Positions 1 through 6,592 of a DNA stretch of 13,391 nt are shown here, in pieces. Location of the stretch: positions 1 through 13,391 of the forward strand of contig DAIDTL010000014.1 of the NCBI GenBank assembly GCA_027457225.1, in the 5' to 3' direction. The notes beneath the pieces were generated by a model. The model saw only the letters and a list, made by a program, of their open reading frames with translations, was not told the DNA's origin and searched no databases. The position numbers and the translations under genes were made by a program. Each line of letters starts with the position of its first letter. The stretch's first letter is position 1. Source of the stretch: Ferrovaceae bacterium (GTDB taxonomy: Bacteria; Pseudomonadota; Gammaproteobacteria; Burkholderiales; Ferrovaceae).

Positions 1-1419
1 GTCCTGCACCTCAAATTCATAAACGGCTTCCATGCCCAGTTCGGGAAAGGCCACCACGCGTGACGAGCGAATGGCTTTGGATACCAGGTAGGCGGCTCCG
101 CCCACAGCAATCAAATACACTGACCGATGCTTGCGGATGGACTCGATGGTGCTGGGGCCGCGTTCGGCTTTGCCGATCATGCCCAGCAGGCCGGTTTTAT
201 CCAGCATCATGTCGGTGAATTTGTCCATGCGCGAGGCCGTCGTCGGACCTGCCGGCCCCACGACTTCGTTACGGACAGGATCCACTGGGCCCACGTAGTA
301 AATGAAGCGGTTGTTGAAATCGAGTCCAGCGGGCAGGGGACTTCCTTTGGCGAACAAGTCGGCGATCCGTTTGTGAACCGCATCCCGCCCGGTTAATAGT
401 TTGCCATTAAGCAGCAAGGTCTCACCGGGTTTCCAGCTTTGCACTTCCGCTGCGTTGACCTTGGCCAGGTCCACGCGCCGGGCGCTGGGTGAAGCGTGCC
501 ATGAGACCTGCGGCCAGTCAGCCAGCGATGGCGGACTCAAGCTGGCCGGGCCAGAGCCATCCAGCACAAAGTGAACATGGCGGGTTGCGGCACAGTTGGG
601 AATCATGGCCACGGGCAGGGAGGCGGCATGAGTGGGGTAATCCAGAATCTTCACGTCCAGCACAGTGGACAGTCCACCCAACCCCTGGGCGCCGATGCCC
701 AGCGCGTTGACCTTGTCAAACAGCTCGATGCGCAGTTCCTCGATGCGGTTTTGTGGACCGCGCGTTTTGAGGGCTGCCATGTCAATCGGGTCCATCAGGG
801 ATTCCTTGGCCATCAGCATGGCTTTTTCTGCTGTGCCGCCAACGCCAAGACCCAGTATCCCCGGTGGGCACCAGCCAGCGCCCATGGTGGGCACGGTCTT
901 GAGAACCCAGTCCACGATGGAATCCGAAGGATTGAGCATCACAAACTTGGACTTGTTTTCCGAACCACCCCCTTTGGCTGCTACCGTGATTTCCACAGTT
1001 TCTCCGGGCACCAGCGACACATGAATGACCGCCGGGGTGTTGTCCCTGGTGTTGGTGCGTTTGCCCGCCGGATCAGCCAGTATGGAGGCGCGCAGCGGAT
1101 TGTCCGGATCAAGGTAGGCGCGCCGCACCCCTTCGTTGATGACTTCTTCCAGAGAACGGCTGGTTTCAAATCGGACCCCCATACCCACCTTAAGAAACAC
1201 ATTGACGATGCCGGTGTCCTGACAGATGGGGCGCTGACCTTCGGCGCAAAGACGCGAATTGGTCAGGATTTGGGCAATGGCATCACGCGCTGCGGGCGAC
1301 TGTTCCTGCTCATAAGCCGTACCCAGTGCCTTGAGGTAGTCCGCCGGATGGTAGTAGGAAATGTATTGCAGGCTATCGGCAATACTTTGAATGAGGTCGT
1401 CTTCACGAATGGCAATCAC
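1..1419 (-). CDS. fumA: class I fumarate hydratase (partial, C-terminus beyond left edge)
   Basis: Interconverts fumarate and L-malate in the TCA cycle; class I enzymes are cytoplasmic and use an oxygen-sensitive [4Fe-4S] cluster. The minus strand reads open through 473 codons to base 1; about 30-40 C-terminal residues should lie outside. Three cysteines at family spacing are visible: C66 in PICQDTG, C184 in GAGWCPPG and C276 in IPNCAATRH, matching the cluster ligands of E. coli FumA (C105, C224, C318). The C-terminal domain carries GPVDPVRNEVVGPAGPTT, KAERGPSTI and YLIAVGGAAYLV. I chose the GTG at 1419 because GGGAG lies 8 bases upstream and family members begin near this point (IREDDLIQSIADSLQYIS). 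An in-frame ATG at 1452 would add 11 residues. It diverges from acs across a short spacer. Family assignment is secure; the exact start is less so. Confidence 0.95.
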   Translation of the reverse strand, partial: MIAIREDDLIQSIADSLQYISYYHPADYLKALGTAYEQEQSPAARDAIAQILTNSRLCAEGQRPICQDTGIVNVFLKVGMGVRFETSRSLEEVINEGVRRAYLDPDNPLRASILADPAGKRTNTRDNTPAVIHVSLVPGETVEITVAAKGGGSENKSKFVMLNPSDSIVDWVLKTVPTMGAGWCPPGILGLGVGGTAEKAMLMAKESLMDPIDMAALKTRGPQNRIEELRIELFDKVNALGIGAQGLGGLSTVLDVKILDYPTHAASLPVAMIPNCAATRHVHFVLDGSGPASLSPPSLADWPQVSWHASPSARRVDLAKVNAAEVQSWKPGETLLLNGKLLTGRDAVHKRIADLFAKGSPLPAGLDFNNRFIYYVGPVDPVRNEVVGPAGPTTASRMDKFTDMMLDKTGLLGMIGKAERGPSTIESIRKHRSVYLIAVGGAAYLVSKAIRSSRVVAFPELGMEAVYEFEVQD

Positions 1420-1518
1420 AGCAGGCACTCCCGGCAAAAAAGTCCAGAACATGACTCTACCAGAACGTGCCTGAAAGCACTTGTGTAAGACAGAAGAGTA
1501 TGGATCGCTAACACCGGC

Positions 1519-1524
1519 TATAAT
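1519..1524 (+). promoter_or_regulatory. possible -10 box for acs in the fumA/acs spacer
   Basis: The spacer between the divergent fumA and acs starts holds one perfect TATAAT, 66 bases before the acs ATG and on its strand. No convincing -35 hexamer sits 16-18 bases upstream, so this could need an activator or be chance. The probable 5' UTR contains an imperfect hairpin (TTCT/AGAA and CCTG/CAGG arms, about 1531-1556) and a strong GGGAGG ribosome binding site just before the ATG. I see no matching promoter for fumA. Confidence 0.3.
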
Positions 1525-1589
1525 GACGGGTTCTTGCCTGTCTCAAGAGCAGGAGAACCGTAATACGAATAAATTGAGAGGGAGGTTTC

Positions 1590-3566
1590 ATGACTACCGA
1601 AGCATTGCTCCACGAAAATCGTATCTTTCCACCGGACCCTGCTTTTGTATCCCAGGCCAATATTTCCGGCATGGCGGCCTACCAGGCCCTATGTGCTGAA
1701 GCCCGACAGGATGCCAACGCGTTCTGGGGTCGTCTGGCGCGCGAGAATCTGTACTGGCATCGACCTTTTACCCGGGTGTTGGACGAGTCCAACCCCCCAT
1801 TTTTAAAGTGGTTTGAAGATGGCCTCACCAATGCTTCGTACAACTGTCTCGACCGTAACCTGCAGAACGGCAACGCCAAAAAGACGGCTCTTATTTTCGA
1901 GGCGGATGATGGAACCGTCAGCCGCATCACTTACCAGGAGTTGTACCACCGGGTTTGCCGATTCGCCAATGGGCTCAAAGCGCTCGGTGTCAAGAAGGGA
2001 GACCGGGTGGTCATCTACATGCCCATGTCCATCGAAGGGGTCGTGGCCATGCAGGCCTGTGCCCGCATCGGTGCGACTCACTCGGTGGTGTTTGGTGGAT
2101 TTTCTGCCAAGTCGCTCCAGGAGCGCATCGTGGATGTGGGTGCTTCGGCGCTGATCACTGCGGATGAACAACGGCGTGGCGGCAAAAGCATGCCACTCAA
2201 GGTAATTGTGGATGAAGCCCTGGCGCTGGGCAGCTGTGAAGCCTTGAAGCACGTCATCATCTACCAACGTACTGGCAGCGCGATTCCGTTGTTGTCCGGA
2301 CGGGACCACTGGATGCATGACGTGGAAGCCAACCAGCCCGACAATTGCGAGCCAGAATGGGTCAGCGCCGAGCATCCGCTGTTTGTGCTCTACACCTCGG
2401 GGTCTACCGGAAAACCTAAAGGCGTGCAGCATGCTACGGGAGGATACTTGCTGTGGGCTGCCCTCACCATGAAGTGGGCTTTCGACATCAAACCTGCCGA
2501 TATTTTTTGGTGTACTGCCGACATCGGCTGGGTGACGGGTCATACCTATATCGTGTATGGTCCCCTGGCCGTGGGGGCCACTGAAATCGTGTTTGAGGGG
2601 ATGCCCACTTATCCCGACGCCGGCCGGTTTTGGGACATGATCGCGCGCCATCGGGTCAGCGTGTTCTATACCGCTCCCACCGCCATTCGTTCCCTCATCA
2701 AGGCTGCCAACGCCGCCCCCGCTACCCATCCGGGCAATTATGATCTGTCCTGCCTGCGCCTCCTCGGCTCAGTGGGTGAACCCATCAATCCTGAAGCCTG
2801 GATGTGGTATTACAAAAACGTCGGAGGCGAGCGCTGCCCCATCGTGGATACCTTCTGGCAAACCGAAACTGGTGGCCACATGATTACGCCATTACCGGGA
2901 GCGACACCGCTGGTACCAGGATCTTGTTCCTTGCCCTTGCCCGGGATCGAAGTGGCTGTCGTGGATGAGGCAGGACACGATGTGCCCAATGGCCAGGGCG
3001 GTATTCTGGTGGTCAAGCGTCCCTGGCCCGCCATGATCCGCACCATCTGGGGCGATCCCGAGCGTTTCAAGAAAAGCTACTATCCAGATGAACTCAAGGG
3101 CTACTACCTGGCCGGTGATGGCGCCATCCGCGATAAGGACACTGGGTACTTCACCATCACCGGGCGGATTGACGATGTGCTGAATGTGTCTGGCCACCGT
3201 ATGGGCACCATGGAAATCGAATCGGCCCTGGTGTCCAATCCGCTGGTGGCTGAAGCTGCCGTGGTGGGTCGGCCTGACGACATGACCGGAGAAGCCATCG
3301 TGGCCTATGTGGTGCTCAAACAGGCGCGACCTGTGGGTGATGAAGCCAAAAAAATTGCCACCGATTTGCGCAACTGGGTGAGCAAGGAAATTGGCCCCAT
3401 CGCCAAACCAAAGGAGATCCGCTTTGGCGACAATTTGCCCAAAACGCGCTCCGGCAAGATCATGCGCCGGCTGCTACGGGTCATCGCCAAAGGGGAGGAT
3501 GTCACCCAGGATGTTTCCACCCTGGAAAACCCGGCCATCCTGCAACAACTGAAAGAAACGCTCTAA
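1590..3566 (+). CDS. acs: acetyl-CoA synthetase (AMP-forming acetate-CoA ligase)
   Basis: Activates acetate with ATP to acetyl-AMP and then acetyl-CoA, in the cytoplasm. At 658 residues it is close to E. coli Acs (652). The ATP-binding signature YTSGSTGKPKGVQH starts at residue 268. DTFWQTETGG carries the Trp and the Gln-Thr-Glu that form the acetate and ATP pockets; Phe replaces the first Trp of E. coli DTWWQTE, as I recall from betaproteobacterial Acs. The hinge region reads TGRIDDVLNVSGHRMG, with Met where most have Leu. Near the C-terminus, PKTRSGKIMRR holds K623, the lysine that reversible acetylation silences in this family. The retained pocket Trp argues for acetate rather than propionate as main substrate. 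The ATG is preceded by GGGAGG. The stop lies 14 bases before lptG, so the two may share a transcript. Confidence 0.96.
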   Translation: MTTEALLHENRIFPPDPAFVSQANISGMAAYQALCAEARQDANAFWGRLARENLYWHRPFTRVLDESNPPFLKWFEDGLTNASYNCLDRNLQNGNAKKTALIFEADDGTVSRITYQELYHRVCRFANGLKALGVKKGDRVVIYMPMSIEGVVAMQACARIGATHSVVFGGFSAKSLQERIVDVGASALITADEQRRGGKSMPLKVIVDEALALGSCEALKHVIIYQRTGSAIPLLSGRDHWMHDVEANQPDNCEPEWVSAEHPLFVLYTSGSTGKPKGVQHATGGYLLWAALTMKWAFDIKPADIFWCTADIGWVTGHTYIVYGPLAVGATEIVFEGMPTYPDAGRFWDMIARHRVSVFYTAPTAIRSLIKAANAAPATHPGNYDLSCLRLLGSVGEPINPEAWMWYYKNVGGERCPIVDTFWQTETGGHMITPLPGATPLVPGSCSLPLPGIEVAVVDEAGHDVPNGQGGILVVKRPWPAMIRTIWGDPERFKKSYYPDELKGYYLAGDGAIRDKDTGYFTITGRIDDVLNVSGHRMGTMEIESALVSNPLVAEAAVVGRPDDMTGEAIVAYVVLKQARPVGDEAKKIATDLRNWVSKEIGPIAKPKEIRFGDNLPKTRSGKIMRRLLRVIAKGEDVTQDVSTLENPAILQQLKETL

Positions 3567-3580
3567 GGGGGTATTCCCGG

Positions 3581-4657
3581 GTGAGACTGCTCAATCGATA
3601 TCTGGCCCGGGAAATCCTTTTCAGCACGAGCCTGGTGTTTGCGGCCCTGTTATTCCTGTTTTCCTTTTTCGACCTGATTCACGAGCTCAACGATCTGGGC
3701 AAGGGGAGTTACCAGCTCTGGCAAATGTTCGTGTTTGTGATGCTTGCTGTTCCGGGTCACGCCTACGAGTTGTTTCCCATCGCAGTTCTCATTGGCACGT
3801 TGTATGGCTTGAGCAGCCTCGCAGCGCATTCAGAAATTACCGTGATGCGGACGTCCGGCATGTCACGCAACAAGCTGGCCTCAGCGCTGATTCGGATAGG
3901 GTTGCTTTTCGTGCTTGCGGCATTTTTGTTTGGTGAATTGATCATGCCGATTTCAGAAGAGGCGGCACAACAATGGCGGCTCAAGGCGCTCAATAATTTT
4001 GTTGCGACCCAGTTCCGCTCCGGGATATGGGTCAAGGACAGGGGCAGCTTCATCAATGTGCGCGAGATGATGCCGGACAATTCTCTACGCGACCTGCGCA
4101 TCTATGACTTCGATGACGAGCGTCGTCTCAAGCGCATAAGCACGGCGAAAAAGGCGTTTTATGTGCAAGACCACCAATGGCGACTCACCGATGTGGAGCG
4201 AACCCTGTTCGATAAAAACGGGGTTACGGTCCAGCGCGAACCCAACGCCTTCTGGGATTCCGTGCTCACCCCCACAGTAATGTCCACGCTACTGGTGGAG
4301 CCTGAACAGATGTCCGTGTGGAACCTCTTTGCCTACATTCGCCATTTGCGCGATAACAGCCAGCAGACCGTGCGATTTGAAATAGCCGAGTGGAGCAAGC
4401 TGCTCTATCCGTTTTCCATTCTGGTGATGATGTTGCTGGCGTTGCCCTTTGCCCTGCAACGGCCGCGTTCAGGGGTTGTGGGGATTCGCATCATGATTGG
4501 AATTGGGCTCGGCCTGGGATTTTATCTGACCAGTCGGTTCTTTTCCTACCTGGGTCAACTCAACAACTGGAGTCCCATCATCAGCACGATGGCACCCAGC
4601 CTGACCTTCCTACTGATTGCGTTTTTACTGGGTTGGTGGACAGAACGTCATGCTTGA
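3581..4657 (+). CDS. lptG: LPS export ABC transporter permease LptG
   Basis: Inner-membrane permease of the LptB2FGC complex, which extracts lipopolysaccharide and passes it to the periplasmic Lpt bridge. The 358 residues show the LptF/LptG layout: membrane segments near residues 10-35, 48-80 and 99-122, a polar periplasmic beta-rich domain at about 125-265, then three more segments near 275-295, 299-320 and 333-352. The cytoplasmic stretch EITVMRTSGMS (85-95) lies where the coupling helix meets LptB. The N-terminus (RYLAREILFSTSLVFAALL) and the loop LIHELNDLGKGSY favour LptG over LptF. The start is GTG, with AAGGGGG (3565-3571) nine bases upstream and overlapping the acs stop. lptF, usually directly upstream, is absent here. 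The 3' end overlaps the convergent RDD gene by 10 bases. Confidence 0.93.
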   Translation: MRLLNRYLAREILFSTSLVFAALLFLFSFFDLIHELNDLGKGSYQLWQMFVFVMLAVPGHAYELFPIAVLIGTLYGLSSLAAHSEITVMRTSGMSRNKLASALIRIGLLFVLAAFLFGELIMPISEEAAQQWRLKALNNFVATQFRSGIWVKDRGSFINVREMMPDNSLRDLRIYDFDDERRLKRISTAKKAFYVQDHQWRLTDVERTLFDKNGVTVQREPNAFWDSVLTPTVMSTLLVEPEQMSVWNLFAYIRHLRDNSQQTVRFEIAEWSKLLYPFSILVMMLLALPFALQRPRSGVVGIRIMIGIGLGLGFYLTSRFFSYLGQLNNWSPIISTMAPSLTFLLIAFLLGWWTERHA

Positions 4658-5067
4658 GCGCGCGATTCTCGAATGAGCTGCAACCCGAGCAGGCGGTCGT
4701 GCAGAAACTGACCTTCGCGGTCCAGTAACGCCCATACCAGGCTGGCCCCGGATAGCAAGCCCGGCCAAGCCAGCAGGTAGCGTAGCAGGCAGCGTGGCCA
4801 GGAGGGGAGCCCTCCCCGAGCATTCATCAGGCGAAAGCGCCAGGTTTTCATCGGCACGGTCTGCCCTGAACGGTGCCAGAAATAACTGAAATAGAGGCCC
4901 AGCATCAGGAACAGGTAGACCTGGTACGCCGTACGAAATTCAGGATGATGTTCATAGTGGGTCAGCATGACAAACGGCAGGCCGGCTGCCATCAATACGC
5001 CACCCACGATCAAGGCTTCATATCCCATGCAGACCAGGCGCGGCAGCAGCGGCAGGCGCGCTGGCAT
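4648..5067 (-). CDS. RDD family membrane protein
   Basis: A 139-residue inner-membrane protein of the RDD family (Pfam RDD); function not established for this member. Seen: an opening Arg at residue 10 (PRLVCMGYEALIVGG), hydrophobic segments near 12-35, 47-64 and 96-114, and the closing signature QFLHDRLLGLQLIR with D124. The first Asp that gives the family its name appears to be replaced by E17. A basic loop TWRFRLMNARGG sits between the second and third segments. It is the last gene of the sigma-factor cassette: its ATG shares one base with the stop of the DUF3106 gene (TAATG), which suggests translational coupling. Its own stop overlaps the end of lptG on the other strand. A role in envelope or ion homeostasis is only inference. 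Confidence 0.8.
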   Translation of the reverse strand: MPARLPLLPRLVCMGYEALIVGGVLMAAGLPFVMLTHYEHHPEFRTAYQVYLFLMLGLYFSYFWHRSGQTVPMKTWRFRLMNARGGLPSWPRCLLRYLLAWPGLLSGASLVWALLDREGQFLHDRLLGLQLIRESRAQA

Positions 5068-5495
5068 TACCGGGTCGGGACAGCAGGTGTTGGGGCTGCT
5101 GGCACGGTTGTCGCCGGAGCGGGGTTATTGGCTTGATTGGCTTCCCACCGGGATTTAACAGCCTCTTTCTTTTCTGGCGGCAATGCATGGAAGGTCTTGA
5201 AATTCTGTCGGGCCGTTTCGCGTGCTTCGCGCGGCAGGCGAGTCCATTCAGGAATGCGTGCCCTGAAACGGTCCTGCTCCTCGGGAGTCAGTTGGGGATA
5301 ATGCTTGGCGGCATTGATGAGACGGCTGCGCTGCAGCTGCGACAGACCATTCCAGTCTTTTTCGGCTGGGGCCAGGATGGATTTTTGCTCGGCAGTGAGG
5401 GCGTCCCAGCGTGGGCCCGGTTCATGAGCCCAAACGGGAGAAGCAGTCAGCGCAGTCAGGAGCGCCCATACAATCAGCGCGTTTCTTGCAGCCAT
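5067..5495 (-). CDS. exported DUF3106 protein with five 18-residue helical repeats
   Basis: A 142-residue protein matching DUF3106; no biochemical function known to me. Residues 1-23 form a signal peptide with likely cleavage after VWA, so the mature protein should be periplasmic. Residues 30-119 are five contiguous repeats of exactly 18 residues (starting at W30, W48, Y66, W84 and F102). Each begins with an aromatic residue, has Leu at the fourth position, then Thr, Ser or Pro, and continues as a charged, probably helical stretch. The pattern (LTAEQ, LSQLQ, LTPEE, LPREA, LPPEK) recalls the LTxxQ motifs of Spy, CpxP and ZraP. The tail from about residue 121 is rich in Pro, Ala and Thr. It overlaps the upstream DUF3619 gene by 22 bases and the downstream RDD gene by one base. 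A stress-sensor or chaperone role is inference from this similarity and from the sigma gene. Confidence 0.85.
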   Translation of the reverse strand: MAARNALIVWALLTALTASPVWAHEPGPRWDALTAEQKSILAPAEKDWNGLSQLQRSRLINAAKHYPQLTPEEQDRFRARIPEWTRLPREARETARQNFKTFHALPPEKKEAVKSRWEANQANNPAPATTVPAAPTPAVPTR

Positions 5496-5854
5496 GCGCC
5501 AAAATCTTTTTGGGCGAAAGCCTGGGGTGGAATCTCGCTGGCCAGCAGTTTGGCATCCAGCTGGCCGTTGTCGTCATCGGCATCCTGGTCGTGTTGCCAG
5601 TAATTAATGACAATGATGGAGAGGGCAATCATCAGGGCTGCCAGGGTCATGCGCAGGACGGGATGACGGTCTTCCCACCAACTCGGGTGCGCCTGGTTAT
5701 GTCCGGCTGTGATGAGTCGCAGCTGTTTGACCGGGACCTGCGACAGGGCAGCAAAGCGGTTTTCGCGGAGGCGATTCACGATGGCAGGGTCGAGTTCGCG
5801 CAACCCCTGGTCAAGATGGCGCGCAATCCGTTGTGCGATGTCGAATTCGTTCAT
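5474..5854 (-). CDS. DUF3619 single-pass membrane protein, candidate anti-sigma factor
   Basis: A 126-residue protein of the DUF3619 type. The first 67 residues are soluble and rich in Arg and Leu (IARHLDQGLRELDPAIVNRL). One hydrophobic segment follows at about 68-86, then an acidic stretch (HDQDADDDNGQLD) and a short tail. The positive-inside rule predicts a cytoplasmic N-terminus and a periplasmic C-terminus. That topology, and a start codon sharing four bases with the stop of the sigma gene (ATGA), is what a membrane-anchored anti-sigma factor looks like. I see no zinc-binding HxxxCxxC motif, so it is not of the ZAS type. The 3' end runs 22 bases into the DUF3106 gene. Family assignment is fairly confident; the anti-sigma role is inference from layout and size. 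Confidence 0.82.
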   Translation of the reverse strand: MNEFDIAQRIARHLDQGLRELDPAIVNRLRENRFAALSQVPVKQLRLITAGHNQAHPSWWEDRHPVLRMTLAALMIALSIIVINYWQHDQDADDDNGQLDAKLLASEIPPQAFAQKDFGAWLQETR

Positions 5855-6417
5855 AATGTAATGCCTTTAGCGGAAAGCAGGGCCGACAGCTTGTGGACCG
5901 CACGGGAACAATGGGTCTTGACACTGCCCTCCGAACAACCCATGGCGGCAGCCGTCTCAGCGACGTCCAGCTCCTCCCAGTAACGCAGCAGGAAGGCTTC
6001 CCGTTGACGGGCAGGGAGGTTTTTCAGAGCCGCCTCGATCTCCCCCATAATTTGCTTCTGGCTCAACCGGTTTTCGGGATTATGGGAGATTTGCCCATCG
6101 GGCGCTCCTTCCAGGGACTCGAGCAGGTCGGAGTCGTCGTCTTCATCACTGTTTTTGAGGCTACTGACCAGGGGAGTCCACCAGGAACGGATTTTATTGC
6201 GGCGAAAATGGTCCCTGATGGCATTTTGTAATATACGTTGGAAGAGGGGACCAAATTCTTCCAGCGGCCGGGCGTGATACTTTTCGGCAAGTTTGAGCAT
6301 CGCTTCCTGCACGATGTCGAGGGCAGCCGCCTCGTCGCGCACCGCATAGATGGCATGTTTGAACGCACGGCGTTCAACCTCAGCCAGGAAATCGGACAAC
6401 TCCTGATGGGAAGCCAG
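5851..6417 (-). CDS. ECF-type RNA polymerase sigma factor (probable CTG start)
   Basis: A sigma-70-family factor of the extracytoplasmic-function type, expected to direct RNA polymerase to a small stress or envelope regulon. Counting from the CTG at 6417 it has 188 residues. Region 2 spans about 14-80 (YAVRDEAAALDIVQEAMLKL, then FQRILQNAIRDHFRRNKIRS). An acidic linker follows (NSDEDDDSD). Region 4 lies at about 121-180, with LPARQREAFLLRYWEELDVA and the helix-turn-helix CSEGSVKTHCSRAVHKL. The CTG start rests on a strong GGAGGAG six bases upstream and on homologues that, as I recall, begin M-A-(S/T)-x-x-E-L-S-D-F-L. An in-frame GTG at 6483 would add 22 residues but has no ribosome binding site. 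It heads the four-gene overlapping cassette and diverges from ilvI. Confidence 0.88.
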   Translation of the reverse strand: MASHQELSDFLAEVERRAFKHAIYAVRDEAAALDIVQEAMLKLAEKYHARPLEEFGPLFQRILQNAIRDHFRRNKIRSWWTPLVSSLKNSDEDDDSDLLESLEGAPDGQISHNPENRLSQKQIMGEIEAALKNLPARQREAFLLRYWEELDVAETAAAMGCSEGSVKTHCSRAVHKLSALLSAKGITL

Positions 6418-6423
6418 GGGGTA

Positions 6424-6430
6424 CTCCTCC
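6424..6430 (-). promoter_or_regulatory. strong ribosome binding site that sets the sigma-factor start
   Basis: On the minus strand GGAGGAG is followed by six bases (TACCCC) and then CTG. No ATG, GTG or TTG lies at a workable distance. This is the best Shine-Dalgarno sequence upstream of the sigma gene and argues for initiation at CTG 6417 rather than GTG 6483. Confidence 0.6.
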
Positions 6431-6592
6431 GGTGAATTTTGCAGATGGTAGCAAAGGACCCTAGGCTTTGCTTGCCAATCCACTGTTTGATACGACAGGC
6501 GTCATGTCCCGGGTGAACCGGCGCTATACCGGCGCAAACCTTGACCAAAGTGAGCGGAACCTTTAACCTGCAAGGTTTTCGGTGGTTGAACC
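6431..6592. promoter_or_regulatory. divergent control region between the sigma cassette and ilvI
   Basis: This spacer must hold the promoters of both the leftward sigma cassette and the rightward ilv operon. I see no clear sigma-70 pair on either strand; the TATACC at 6525-6530 lacks a -35 partner. Three AACC words start at 6516, 6537 and 6558, exactly 21 bases apart, and the last two extend to AACCTT. AACCTT (6558-6563) can pair with AAGGTT (6572-6577), and GGTTGAACC (6584-6592) is palindromic directly before the ilvI ATG. These could be operator half-sites or competing RNA stems. A 20-codon open frame at 6504-6566 has no run of branched-chain codons, so classical ilv attenuation is not supported. 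Confidence 0.4.

Noticed and set aside
571..1488. Plus-strand open frame of 305 codons over the fumarase gene
   Set aside because: Its translation has no recognisable family. The minus strand reads a continuous, motif-complete class I fumarase through the same bases.
1531..1556. Imperfect hairpin in the acs leader as a riboswitch or attenuator
   Set aside because: Two four-base-pair arms with a bulge and no U-run; too weak to separate from chance.
1803..2729. Minus-strand open frame of 308 codons inside acs
   Set aside because: Antisense shadow of a fully conserved acs; the product is His- and Gly-rich with no domain, a usual effect of GC-rich codons read backwards.
1590..3566. Propionyl-CoA synthetase (PrpE) as an alternative call for acs
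   Set aside because: The acetate-pocket Trp in FWQTETGG, the overall length and the similarity to betaproteobacterial Acs favour acetyl-CoA synthetase, and no methylcitrate-cycle gene is nearby.
6504..6566. Twenty-codon frame before ilvI as an attenuation leader peptide
   Set aside because: It has two Leu and one Val codons but no run of Ile, Val or Leu codons, and no terminator with a U-run follows.
6484..6592. Autoregulatory ECF promoter (GGAAC with TCTGA-like -10) for the sigma cassette
   Set aside because: GGAAC occurs on the plus strand at 6556, the wrong direction for the cassette, and no matching -10 lies at 16-17 bases on either strand.
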